Source: Lysobacterales bacterium (GTDB taxonomy: Bacteria > Pseudomonadota > Gammaproteobacteria > Xanthomonadales > Ahniellaceae). Taken from it: a DNA stretch of 64,000 nt. The translations under genes and the position numbers were made by a program. The first letter of the stretch is position 1, and every line of letters starts with the position of its first letter. Positions 33,916-46,249 of this stretch are shown here, piece by piece. The notes under the pieces are model-generated. The model had not been told where the DNA came from, searched no databases, and saw only the letters and a list, made by a program, of their open reading frames with translations. The stretch lies in the NCBI GenBank assembly GCA_016721845.1, contig JADKHK010000013.1:1222501-1286500 (forward strand), in the 5' to 3' direction.

Positions 33916-36900
33916 TCAGTGCTTGTGCACCGCCGATTTCGGGCAGTGGCACGGAGCGCTGGGGCCGTATTCGATGCCGAAGCTGCGGCCGTCGCGGTGG
34001 CGTTGCCAGTAGAACTCGGGGGCCGGGGCAGCGTGGTTGCCGATCTCGGCCATGTCGGCGTCGATGTCGAACAGGCGGCCGTTGACCATCACGTAGCGGG
34101 TGTCGGCGGTGGCGCGGATGTTCTCCAGCGGATTGCTGTTCAACACGACCAGATCAGCACGCTTGCCGGGTTCGAGCGAGCCGATCTGCTTCGACAGGCC
34201 GAGCATGTCGGCACCGTCGATGGTGGCCGCTCGCAGCGCCCCCCAATTGCTCATGCCGCCCTGCGTCAGGCTCCAGATTTCCCAGTTCGGCGACAGGCCC
34301 TGCAACTGACCGTGACCGCCGATCTGGACCTTGATGCCGGCATCGCGCATCGCCTTCACCGACTTCGCCACGGTGATGTGGTGATAGTCCCAATCCGGCG
34401 CCGTCTCGCGACGAATCGCGCGTGCCGCCAGCGTCTCTTTCGGAAAGTAGCGATTGAGCTTCGGGTCTTCCCAGACGTTGTCGCGCGCGTACCACCAGTA
34501 CTCGCCGCTCAAACCGCCATAACTCACCACCAGCGTCGGGGTGTTGCGCACGTCGGTCTGCGACCACAGCTTGATCACGTCCTGATACAGCGGCGCCACC
34601 GGGAGGTTGTGTTCGATGCTGGTCGCGCCGTCGAGGATCATCGGCAAGTTGTGGTTCAAGGTCGAACCGCCCTCTTCCACCACCAGCATGCCGAGTTCGC
34701 GCGCAGCCTGGTTGATCTGCTGGTGCTGCTCGCGGCGCGGCTGGTTGTAACTCTTCACGCTGAACGCGCCGTTCGCCTTCATGCGCCGCAGGTGGGCGCG
34801 GGCATCGTCGAGCGAATCCACCACCGCCTTGAAGTCGCCGTCGGCGCCATACAGGATGGTGCCGGTCGAAAACACGCGCGGCCCGACCAAGCTGCCGGCC
34901 TTCAGCAATTCGGCCTGCGAGAACACCGTTTCCGTCGTCGCCGACGGGTCATGCATGGTGGTGATACCGAAGGCGAGGTTGGCGTAGTAAGCCCAGTTCT
35001 GCTGCGCGATCACGCCGCCGTTGAAATGATTGGCATGGGCATGCACGTCCACATAGCCCGGCACGATGGTCTTGCCGCTGGCGTCGATCACGCGCGCATT
35101 GGCCGGCACCGCCACATCGGCACCCACCGCCTGGATCGTGTCGCCGTCGACCAGCACCGTGCCCTTCGCGATGACATCGTCGCCCTTCATCGACACGATG
35201 CGCGCATTCGTGAACGCCACGATCTGCGTCGGCGTATCGACCGGCACGCTCAGTCCGACCGGCACGCCCTTCAGGGCCTTCGCGTCCGGCAATGTCGCGG
35301 GCGCCCCGGGCACGAAGGCAAAGGCATCCTTGAGGCTGCGCGTGTAGTAATGGTCGCCGACCATCCAGTGCACCGCACCGCTGTCCTGTGACCAGTGCAG
35401 GTAGGAACCGACATCGGCGGAAATCTTCGCGACCGGAATGGCCGTGGTGTCCTTGCCGAGCTCGACCACGCCGCCGGTCTTCGGCATTGGCGCAATGTAG
35501 GCGTTGAACAACTCGGTGAACGCGACCCATTGGCCATCCGGACTGACCGACACGAAATCGGTGTACTTCAGCGCGAACACATCGCGTGGCGCTTCACCAT
35601 GCAAGCCGACACTCTGCAGTTTCTTGCTCAGACCGCCACCGGTGAGGAAGGTGACGCGTGCACCATCGGCGGTGAACTGCGGCTCGAATCCCTCCTTTGC
35701 GATGCGCTGCGCCGAACCGCCCGCGGCCGGCATCCACCAGATGCCCTGCTCGCCACTGTTCAACGATCCCGTCAGCGAGGAACCGCTCTGCTTGGACCAG
35801 ACGATCTTCGAACCGTCGCGTGAATACCGAGGCGAGTAGTAGAAGCCCGGCTGCGTCGTCAGCACGCGTTCGCTGCCGCTGGTCAGATCGCGTTCGACGA
35901 TCGCCCCCTGGGCAGCATCACTCCAGGTCGTGTACAGCAGCTTCCTGCCATCGGCACTGAAATTCGGCTGATACTCGAAATGGTCCGAGGCCGAGGTGAG
36001 ACGCTGTGGTTTGCCGTCTGGCAGGCGCTTCGTCCACAGCTGGCCGACGGCATGGAACACCATGGTCTGGCCGTCGGGACTGGTTGCGACGTCGCGGATC
36101 ATCTTCGCGGTGAATTCGCCCGCATCGAGTTTCTGTTCGAAGCGCAGGGGCGCGGCGACGGTCTGGTCGACGGCGGCACTGAACGGAATCGCGGTCGGCG
36201 CACCGGATCGGGCATCGACATGCCAGATCTTGCCCTGCGCCCAGATCACGACAGCGCTCGAATCCGGCAGCCACTGATAGTTCGCATACGGGCCGAACAC
36301 CGCCCAGCCTTCCTGCTGGTCGTGCGACAGGCCATTCCACAGCGGTTTCACCTCGCCACTCGCAAGATCGATCGTGTGCAGCACCGATTTGTCGGCGACG
36401 CGCTTCACGAAGGCCAGCGTCTTGCCGTCCGGCGAAGGCTGCGGACGCACCGCGCCGCCGGGCGTCGCGACGATGGTCTCGATCTCGCCGGTCTCGCGGT
36501 CCAGACGCTTGATCGCGTAGACCACACCGTGTGGATTCTTGTTGTACTCGAACGTGCTGCCGCCGCTCACGTCCTCGGAGAAATAGATGTAGCGGCCATC
36601 GGCGCTGACCGCCGGCTCGCCGAGATCCTGCTGGTCGTTCTTCTTCTTGGTCAGTTGCAGCCCGGCACCGCCGCTCTTGTGGAACATCCACAATTCGCCG
36701 GCACCGAGCGAACGCTCCGACGTGAAATGCTTGCGACCGACCAGGTACTGGCCATCGGGCGTCCACGCCGGATTGTTGAGCAGGCGGAAGTCCTCCTTGC
36801 TGACCTGGGTCGCAGCACTGCCATCACGCTTTGCACGCCACAGGTTGTTGCCGCCGGCGCGGTCGGACGTGAATGCGATCTCGCTGCCATCGGGCGAAAA

Positions 36901-37182
36901 GCGCGGCTGCACGTCCCAGGCCGGACCGGAACTGATGCGCTTCGCGTTGCCTCCGGCGATCGGCAACGTGTACAGATCGCCGAGCAGCGAGAACACGATG
37001 GTCTGGCCATCGCGGCTCACGTCGAGGTCCATCCAGGTGCCTTCGTCGGTCGTGAACCTGATCTGCTTCACCGGACCATGCGCCGCATTCACGTCCCACT
37101 TCGGCGCATCCTTCTTGTCGCCGGCATTCGCCGCAACGGAGAGCGCCAAGGCCACGGCCAACACGAGGGAACGATGCAGCAT
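33916..37182 (-). CDS. Secreted WD40-like beta-propeller / amidohydrolase fusion
   Basis: This 1088-residue protein has a signal peptide (MLHRSLVLAVALALSVAANA). It is followed by about 600 residues of TolB/tricorn-like PD40 repeats (QPRFSPDGSEIAFTSDRAGG, NPAWTPDGQYLVG, PNFSADGRKLLYTT). The C-terminal metal-dependent amidohydrolase domain (about 680-1060) has VPGYVDVHAHANHF, SIEHNLP and GGHGQLQGL as candidate metal ligands, and GSLEPGKRADLVVLN near the end. Such fusions are periplasmic or secreted hydrolases, probably acting on peptides or cyclic amides. The substrate is unknown. The gene appears to be monocistronic. Confidence 0.88.
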   Translation of the reverse strand: MLHRSLVLAVALALSVAANAGDKKDAPKWDVNAAHGPVKQIRFTTDEGTWMDLDVSRDGQTIVFSLLGDLYTLPIAGGNAKRISSGPAWDVQPRFSPDGSEIAFTSDRAGGNNLWRAKRDGSAATQVSKEDFRLLNNPAWTPDGQYLVGRKHFTSERSLGAGELWMFHKSGGAGLQLTKKKNDQQDLGEPAVSADGRYIYFSEDVSGGSTFEYNKNPHGVVYAIKRLDRETGEIETIVATPGGAVRPQPSPDGKTLAFVKRVADKSVLHTIDLASGEVKPLWNGLSHDQQEGWAVFGPYANYQWLPDSSAVVIWAQGKIWHVDARSGAPTAIPFSAAVDQTVAAPLRFEQKLDAGEFTAKMIRDVATSPDGQTMVFHAVGQLWTKRLPDGKPQRLTSASDHFEYQPNFSADGRKLLYTTWSDAAQGAIVERDLTSGSERVLTTQPGFYYSPRYSRDGSKIVWSKQSGSSLTGSLNSGEQGIWWMPAAGGSAQRIAKEGFEPQFTADGARVTFLTGGGLSKKLQSVGLHGEAPRDVFALKYTDFVSVSPDGQWVAFTELFNAYIAPMPKTGGVVELGKDTTAIPVAKISADVGSYLHWSQDSGAVHWMVGDHYYTRSLKDAFAFVPGAPATLPDAKALKGVPVGLSVPVDTPTQIVAFTNARIVSMKGDDVIAKGTVLVDGDTIQAVGADVAVPANARVIDASGKTIVPGYVDVHAHANHFNGGVIAQQNWAYYANLAFGITTMHDPSATTETVFSQAELLKAGSLVGPRVFSTGTILYGADGDFKAVVDSLDDARAHLRRMKANGAFSVKSYNQPRREQHQQINQAARELGMLVVEEGGSTLNHNLPMILDGATSIEHNLPVAPLYQDVIKLWSQTDVRNTPTLVVSYGGLSGEYWWYARDNVWEDPKLNRYFPKETLAARAIRRETAPDWDYHHITVAKSVKAMRDAGIKVQIGGHGQLQGLSPNWEIWSLTQGGMSNWGALRAATIDGADMLGLSKQIGSLEPGKRADLVVLNSNPLENIRATADTRYVMVNGRLFDIDADMAEIGNHAAPAPEFYWQRHRDGRSFGIEYGPSAPCHCPKSAVHKH

Positions 37183-37280
37183 GCGAATCTCCGGCCAGGA
37201 AAGTCGGTCATGCTAAACGATGGTCCATGAAGATGGCGCGGCCGATCGTCACAGGCAGCGCACGGCTGATCCGAATGGCC

Positions 37281-37305
37281 GACGCCCGGCGCAGGGCCGG
37301 GCGTC
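37281..37305 (-). terminator. Hairpin after ComEA-like copy 2
   Basis: A perfect 10-bp stem GACGCCCGGC / GCCGGGCGTC with a 5-base loop lies 20 bp beyond the stop of the ComEA-like gene at 37326, in the gap shared with the amidohydrolase promoter region. Confidence 0.65.
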
Positions 37306-37325
37306 GTGCGACCGATCGGACGGGA

Positions 37326-37595
37326 TCAGGACTTGCCGTCGACCGTGATCAAGTCGCGGTTCTTCTCGACCAGCTTCAGGCCGATGCCCTTGACGTCGAC
37401 GAGTTGGTCGACCGACTTGAAGGGGCCATTGGCCTTGCGGTATTCGACAATGGCGGCGGCCTTGGCCTCGCCGATGCCATTGAGCGCGGTCAATTGTTCG
37501 GCGCTGGCGGTGTTGATGTTGATCGGCGCGGCGAACACGCCGAACGAGGCGAAGCCGAGGACGAGGGCGAGGAACAGCGACTTGATCATGTTCAT
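37326..37595 (-). CDS. ComEA-like secreted helix-hairpin-helix protein (copy 2 of 3)
   Basis: This 89-residue protein starts at the ATG at 37595. The signal peptide is MNMIKSLFLALVLGFASFGV (cleavage after FA), followed by ININTASAEQLTALNGIGEA, AAAIVEYRKANGPFKSVDQL and VKGIGLKLVEKNRD, i.e. a single ComEA helix-hairpin-helix. It is the most divergent of the three copies in the window. A periplasmic DNA-binding role is likely by family, but no other competence gene is nearby. Confidence 0.87.
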   Translation of the reverse strand: MNMIKSLFLALVLGFASFGVFAAPININTASAEQLTALNGIGEAKAAAIVEYRKANGPFKSVDQLVDVKGIGLKLVEKNRDLITVDGKS

Positions 37596-37631
37596 GGTGT
37601 GTCTCCAGTAATTGAGTGCGGGTTCCGGCGC

Positions 37632-37662
37632 AGGCATTGCCTCACCGGATGTCGCACATTCT
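37632..37662 (-). promoter_or_regulatory. Conserved upstream element of ComEA-like copy 2
   Basis: CTCACCGGA at 37641-37649 and CATTCT at 37657-37662 have the same 16-base offset as at the other two copies and lie 45-67 bases before the start codon. The left half forms a different small hairpin AGGC-N3-GCCT (37632-37642 region), so the two blocks are conserved while the hairpin sequence is not. Confidence 0.5.
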
Positions 37663-37768
37663 GGAGATCGATCCGTAGCGATTCCTGCGCGCAGATCGGA
37701 AGCACGCATCAGTGAAGACCGATGGCCGCCTGCGACAATTCGCAGTTCGGAATCGCGACCCGCAAAAC

Positions 37769-37796
37769 GCGAAGCCCGCCGTGCGGCGGGCTTCGC
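37769..37796 (-). terminator. Rho-independent terminator of ftsH
   Basis: A perfect 12-bp GC-rich stem (37769-37780 / 37785-37796) with loop GTGC lies 20 bp after the ftsH stop. In the ftsH direction it is followed by GTTTTGC, giving a short T run. This is the best terminator in the region. Confidence 0.82.
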
Positions 37797-37816
37797 TGCC
37801 ATCACCTCAAGGCGGG

Positions 37817-39727
<1,911 letters not shown>

Positions 39728-39742
39728 TGTCTTGCTCCTTCA

Positions 39743-40387
39743 TCATTCTCTGTTCGAACTCGCCGCCGCCGCACGGAAGCCGCTGCACAGCGCGTAAACC
39801 TCGGGGCTGCGTGCCCGCGAGGCCTTCGGCTTGCGCATCGTCACTTTGGTGTAACGCTTGCGCAAGTCCCGCACGTAATCGTCGAATCCGACGCCCTGGA
39901 ACAACTTCACGAGGAAGGTACCACCCGGCTTCAGATGAACCTCGGCAAAGTCGCGGGCCAGCTCACACAAATGCATGGTGCGCGCCTGATCCACCGAATC
40001 GACACCGCTCATATTGGGGGCCATGTCGGACAAGACAAGATCGACCGGACGACCGCCGACCATGACCTCGAATGCCTTCAGCACGGTGTCTTCACGAAAG
40101 TCGCCCTGCAGGAACTCGACGCCGGGAATGCTCGGCATGTCGAGGATGTCGAGCGCGATGACATCGCCGCTTCGGCCGAGTTCGCGCCTGACCATCTGTG
40201 ACCACCCCCCCGGTGCGGCACCGAGGTCGACCACGACCATGCCCGGCTTGAGCAGATGGTCGCGCTCGATCAGTTCTTCCAGCTTGTAGGCCGCGCGGGA
40301 GCGCACGCCCTCGGACTGGGCGCGTTTCACGAACGGGTCGGAGAAGTGTTCCTTGAGCCAGCGATGACTGGACTTGCTGCGCGCCAC
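39743..40387 (-). CDS. rlmE: 23S rRNA (uridine2552-2'-O)-methyltransferase RlmE
   Basis: RlmE (FtsJ/RrmJ) methylates U2552 in the A loop of 23S rRNA. The 214-residue protein shows RAAYKLEELIERDHLLKPGM with the first catalytic Lys, VVDLGAAPGGWSQ as the SAM motif, VLSDMAPNMSG with the catalytic Asp, and GTFLVKLFQG with the second Lys. A shared transcript with ftsH is the standard arrangement, and the divergent YhbY-type gene is also conserved in E. coli. Confidence 0.97.
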   Translation of the reverse strand: MARSKSSHRWLKEHFSDPFVKRAQSEGVRSRAAYKLEELIERDHLLKPGMVVVDLGAAPGGWSQMVRRELGRSGDVIALDILDMPSIPGVEFLQGDFREDTVLKAFEVMVGGRPVDLVLSDMAPNMSGVDSVDQARTMHLCELARDFAEVHLKPGGTFLVKLFQGVGFDDYVRDLRKRYTKVTMRKPKASRARSPEVYALCSGFRAAAASSNRE

Positions 40388-40452
40388 GGGCGGTTCGGGG
40401 AGGAGTCAGGGCCGCGCATGATACCCTCGCGCCCGTTTTCTTTCCTGAAGGT

Positions 40453-41580
40453 GTGCCCGTGGCACTCGACGCTCTCCAGCTCCGCTTCCTGCGCGGCCTC
40501 GCGCATGACCTCAATCCGGTCGTGATGGTCGGTCAGAAAGGCATGTCCGATGGTGTGCGCGTCGAACTCGACGAGGCGCTGTCGCGTCACGAACTGGTGA
40601 AGATCCGCGTGATCGCCGAGGAACGCGAGGAGCGCGACGAGATCATCAAGGCACTGGCCCGCGACACGAAGTCCGAACTGGTGCAGAAGGTCGGCCATAC
40701 CGCGACGTTCTATCGCCGCGCCAGCAAACCGAAAATCCTGATGCCGGGCGAGAAGCCGGCGAAGCGGGAAGAGGGTTTCGGCGAGCGTCCGGCGCGCGAT
40801 GGCCAACGTCCGTTCCGTGCACGTCGCGACGATGTCGGCGGCGGTTACGGCGAACGCCCGAAGCGCGCGCACGATCCGGCCGATACGCGTCCGGCGCGTC
40901 GCGAGGACACCCGACCGCCGCGCCGCGAAGGTGGCAAGTACGCCAAGCCGCCCGCGCGCAGCAGCGCCGGCGGTTTCAACAAGCGTCCGCCGCGCGCCGA
41001 GGACATCGTCGGCGGCGCGCCTCGCCGCGAGCGCAGCTTCGGCGGTCGTGCCGACGGCCCGACCCATCGCACCGCGCGCCCGCCCCGTGACTTCGCGGAC
41101 CGCCCGAAACGTGACTTCGGTGACCGTCCGGCACGCCCGGCCGGCAACTACGCGGACCGCCCGAAGCGCGACTTCGGTGATCGTCCGGCCCGCCCGGCAC
41201 GTCCCGCGGGCAACTTCGCCGACCGGCCCAAGCGTGATTTCGGCGACCGCCCGGCACGCCCGGCCGGCAACTACGCGGACCGCCCGAAACGCGACTTCGG
41301 TGATCGTCCCGCCCGCCCGGCACGTCCTGCAGGCAACTTTGCCGATCGACCCAAGCGTGATTTCGGCGACCGTCCGGCACGCCCGGCCGGCAACTACGCG
41401 GACCGCCCGAAGCGTGATTTCGGTGATCGCCCGGCGCGTCCCGCGGGCGCCAAGCCGGCGTACAAGTCCGCACGCCCGGCGTACAAGGCTTCATCGCCGA
41501 AGCCTGCGGGCAAACCGGCGGGGTCGCCCTACAAATCCCTGGGCGCCAAGCGCCCGAAGCGTGAAGCCGACGAGGACTGA
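40453..41580 (+). CDS. yhbY: YhbY/CRM-domain ribosome assembly protein with repetitive Arg/Pro-rich tail
   Basis: YhbY binds pre-50S ribosomal particles. Residues 1-97 match the CRM fold (LRGLAHDLNPVVMVGQKGMS, VELDEALSRHELVKIRVIAE, KVGHTATFYRR). E. coli YhbY ends here at 97 residues. This protein goes on for another ~280 residues of disordered Arg/Pro/Gly/Asp sequence, with six tandem repeats of ADRPKRDFGDRPARPAGN type from about residue 215 to 333. The start may be the GTG at 40453 or, better spaced from the GAAGG at 40447, the GTG at 40459. The tail probably binds RNA or forms condensates; this is inference. Confidence 0.9.
   Translation: MPVALDALQLRFLRGLAHDLNPVVMVGQKGMSDGVRVELDEALSRHELVKIRVIAEEREERDEIIKALARDTKSELVQKVGHTATFYRRASKPKILMPGEKPAKREEGFGERPARDGQRPFRARRDDVGGGYGERPKRAHDPADTRPARREDTRPPRREGGKYAKPPARSSAGGFNKRPPRAEDIVGGAPRRERSFGGRADGPTHRTARPPRDFADRPKRDFGDRPARPAGNYADRPKRDFGDRPARPARPAGNFADRPKRDFGDRPARPAGNYADRPKRDFGDRPARPARPAGNFADRPKRDFGDRPARPAGNYADRPKRDFGDRPARPAGAKPAYKSARPAYKASSPKPAGKPAGSPYKSLGAKRPKREADED
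41095..41448 (+). repeat. Tandem coding repeat in the YhbY tail
   Basis: Six units starting ADRPKRDFGDRPARPA alternate between 19 and 22 residues; the longer form contains an extra RPA. The DNA therefore has a 123-bp higher-order period (57 + 66 bp). Third-position differences between units show that the repeat is being kept at protein level or has only partly homogenised. Confidence 0.9.
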
Positions 41581-41588
41581 GTCGCTCG

Positions 41589-41960
41589 ATGCAACTCAGC
41601 CAGGAAACGCAAACCGGCGGCGACCACGTCCGCTTCGTGGCCTCCGACCGCATCCTGCTTGCCAGCGGTGAACGCCGCGGCAGTTTCGTGATCGCCGCCG
41701 GCGTCGATACCTTCGACTGGCCGGTGCGCAACGCGAAAGCGATGGCGCCCGGTGACTGCGATGCCTTGCTCGCGCTGCAACCTGCGGTCGTGATCGTCGG
41801 CACCGGTGCGACCCAGGTATTTCCATCGCGCGAGATCATGGCCGTCTTTCTGACCCGCCGCGTCGGCGTCGAATTCATGGACAACGCCGCCGCCGCGCGC
41901 ACGTTCAACGTGCTGCTCGGCGAAGGGCGCAAGGTCGCGGCCGCGTTCATTCTGCCCTGA
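41589..41960 (+). CDS. Mth938/NDUFAF3-like domain protein
   Basis: This 123-residue protein (MQLSQETQTGGDHVRFVASD) matches the Mth938 domain (DUF498) family. Marks are SFVIAAGVDTFDWPV, AVVIVGTGATQVFPSREIMA and GVEFMDNAAAARTFNVLLGEGRKVAAAFIL. Bacterial members are single-domain proteins; the eukaryotic NDUFAF3 aids complex I assembly. The function here is unknown. It lies eight bases after the YhbY stop and may share its transcript. Confidence 0.87.
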   Translation: MQLSQETQTGGDHVRFVASDRILLASGERRGSFVIAAGVDTFDWPVRNAKAMAPGDCDALLALQPAVVIVGTGATQVFPSREIMAVFLTRRVGVEFMDNAAAARTFNVLLGEGRKVAAAFILP

Positions 41961-41978
41961 TGCCGCTGCTGGCGGCAT
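41960..41978 (+). terminator. Weak hairpin after the Mth938-like gene
   Basis: A 7-bp stem ATGCCGC / GCGGCAT with a 5-base loop overlaps the stop codon region of the Mth938-like gene. There is no U run; it may still attenuate read-through into the kinase gene 42 bp on. Confidence 0.4.
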
Positions 41979-42020
41979 TCGCTAACATCCAGGCGATGCC
42001 CCGAGCCGATCGCCAAGCCC

Positions 42021-44618
<2,598 letters not shown>

Positions 44619-44692
44619 CCGGCAAACCCCGATCGGAATGTCCCTGCGTTGCTGCCCTTGCCGGACCGGATCCGGTCACTACGGGGACAGCC

Positions 44693-45364
44693 ATGATCAG
44701 TTACGCCGCCGACTTCGACACCCGCCGCATCAGCCCTGCCCGCACCCTCGCCATCGCTGTCGCGCTGGTCCTGCACATCGCCGCCTTCGCCCTGCTGATC
44801 GCACCGGTGCGGCCGCCGGCACCCGACCTTGCCTTCGACGTGCCGGACATCCAGATCGTGATGCCGGAACGCCTGATCCCGCCGCCGCCCTTGCCGCCCG
44901 TCGTCCCGGCCACGCCGCCACGGACGACACCCGTGGCGGAACGCCGCACGCCTGCACCCGTGCTGATCCCGAATCCCGAGCCGGCGCAAACCCGGGACGA
45001 TGTCGTACAGGAAATCGTGCCGCCGACGCCGGATCCGGTCGTCGATGGCGCAGGCGACACGGGGGACGCGTTCACGCCGGCACAAATCGGCAGCCTGTCC
45101 TATCTCGAAGCCGCCGCGCCGCGCTATCCGCTGGCAGCGATCAAGCGCCGACTCCAAGGCGAGGTGCTGCTGATCGTGACCGTCGGCCCCGATGGGCGCC
45201 CGGAAGCAGTCGACGTCCAGCGCAGTTCCGGTCACGCCATCCTCGACCGTGCCGCCATCGATCAGGTGCAACGCCGCTGGCGCTTCCGTCCGCTGATCGT
45301 CAACGGCCTGCCGACCCGCGCCCGCGGCCTGGTGCCGATCCGTTTCGACCTGCTCGATCGTTAG
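44693..45364 (+). CDS. TonB-like energy transducer
   Basis: This 223-residue protein starts at the ATG at 44693 (MISYAADFDTRRISPARTLA). A single N-terminal membrane anchor (AIAVALVLHIAAFALLIAPV) includes the TonB-type His. A Pro-rich periplasmic spacer spans about residues 60-125 (ERLIPPPPLPPVVPATPPRT). The C-terminal TonB domain (about 135-223) has PRYPLAAIKRRLQGEVLLIV, AVDVQRSSGHAILDRAAI and WRFRPLIVNG. No exbB or exbD is next to it. Its stop overlaps that of convergent rpoS by four bases. Confidence 0.92.
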   Translation: MISYAADFDTRRISPARTLAIAVALVLHIAAFALLIAPVRPPAPDLAFDVPDIQIVMPERLIPPPPLPPVVPATPPRTTPVAERRTPAPVLIPNPEPAQTRDDVVQEIVPPTPDPVVDGAGDTGDAFTPAQIGSLSYLEAAAPRYPLAAIKRRLQGEVLLIVTVGPDGRPEAVDVQRSSGHAILDRAAIDQVQRRWRFRPLIVNGLPTRARGLVPIRFDLLDR

Positions 45365-46245
45365 ACCGAATCCCGCGCCCTGGCCCGCAGCCGGGCCAGG
45401 GCCTCGGCCTCGATCTGGCGTACGCGTTCGCGCGATACGCCCAGTACCTGCGCCACTTCCGCCAGGGACTGCGCGGCATGTTCGTGCAGGCCGAAACGAC
45501 GCTCCAGCACTTCGCGACTGCGCGCGCTCAGCTCCGACAACCACACATCCAGGCGCGCATCGTTGGCGATCTCGCCGAGCCCGTCACCCTCGCCTTCGTC
45601 CGGCATCGCCACCAGTTCACCAAGCACGCGCTCGTCGTCTGCAGCGAGCGCGGCATCGAGCGAATCGACACGGGCATTGAAGCGATACAGGCGCGCGACC
45701 TCGGCAACCTCCTTGCCGGCCGCCTTGCCGATTTCATCCAGGGTCGGCGCACGACCGAGCGTACGCGTCAGCTCGCGACTGGTGCGCAACACCTGGGCCA
45801 GTTCACGCAGCACATGCACCGGCAGGCGCACCGCACGGGTCTGCCGCATCAACGCGAACTCGATGGCCTCGCGGATCCACCACATCGCATAGGTCGAGAA
45901 GCGAAAACCACGACCGGGATCGAATTTCTCGACCGCGCGGATCAAGCCGAGATTGCCCTCGGCGATCAAGTCGATCATCGGCAAGCCACGCCCGAGATAG
46001 GCGCGCGCGGCATTCACCACCAGGCGCAGGTTGGCTTCGATGAGCGACTGCCGCGCTGCCAGCTCGCCGCCGCGAGCGCGTCGCGCGAGGTCGCGTTCGG
46101 CCTCGGCATCGAGCAGGGGAATCAGTCCGATTTCGTTGAGATAGACCGTGGTTGAATCGCGCTCGACCACGTCCTTGTCCGCCGGCCCGAGCCACTCGAA
46201 CAAGTCGTCGGTCGGCAATTCGTCGTCGGGCGGCCGTTGCATCAT
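45361..46245 (-). CDS. rpoS: RNA polymerase sigma factor RpoS
   Basis: RpoS directs stationary-phase and stress transcription. The 294-residue product (293 if the second ATG is used) is shorter than the 330 of E. coli, mainly at the N-terminus. Region 1.2/2 shows TTVYLNEIGLIPLL, ANLRLVVNAARAYLGRGLPM, DLIAEGNLGLIRAVEKFDPG and RFSTYAMWWIREAIE. Region 4 ends SREVLERRFGL and VLGVSRERVRQIEAEALARL. The start ATGATG follows the nlpD stop by four bases. The gene order surE-pcm-yqaA-nlpD-rpoS is the conserved one. In E. coli the main rpoS promoter lies inside nlpD. Confidence 0.96.
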   Translation of the reverse strand: MMQRPPDDELPTDDLFEWLGPADKDVVERDSTTVYLNEIGLIPLLDAEAERDLARRARGGELAARQSLIEANLRLVVNAARAYLGRGLPMIDLIAEGNLGLIRAVEKFDPGRGFRFSTYAMWWIREAIEFALMRQTRAVRLPVHVLRELAQVLRTSRELTRTLGRAPTLDEIGKAAGKEVAEVARLYRFNARVDSLDAALAADDERVLGELVAMPDEGEGDGLGEIANDARLDVWLSELSARSREVLERRFGLHEHAAQSLAEVAQVLGVSRERVRQIEAEALARLRARARDSV

Positions 46246-46249
46246 GGCG

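Noticed and set aside
41095..41448. Regular repeats that could suggest a CRISPR array
   Set aside because: The units are contiguous coding repeats of 57 and 66 bp without spacers, all in frame in the YhbY tail, and no cas genes are present.
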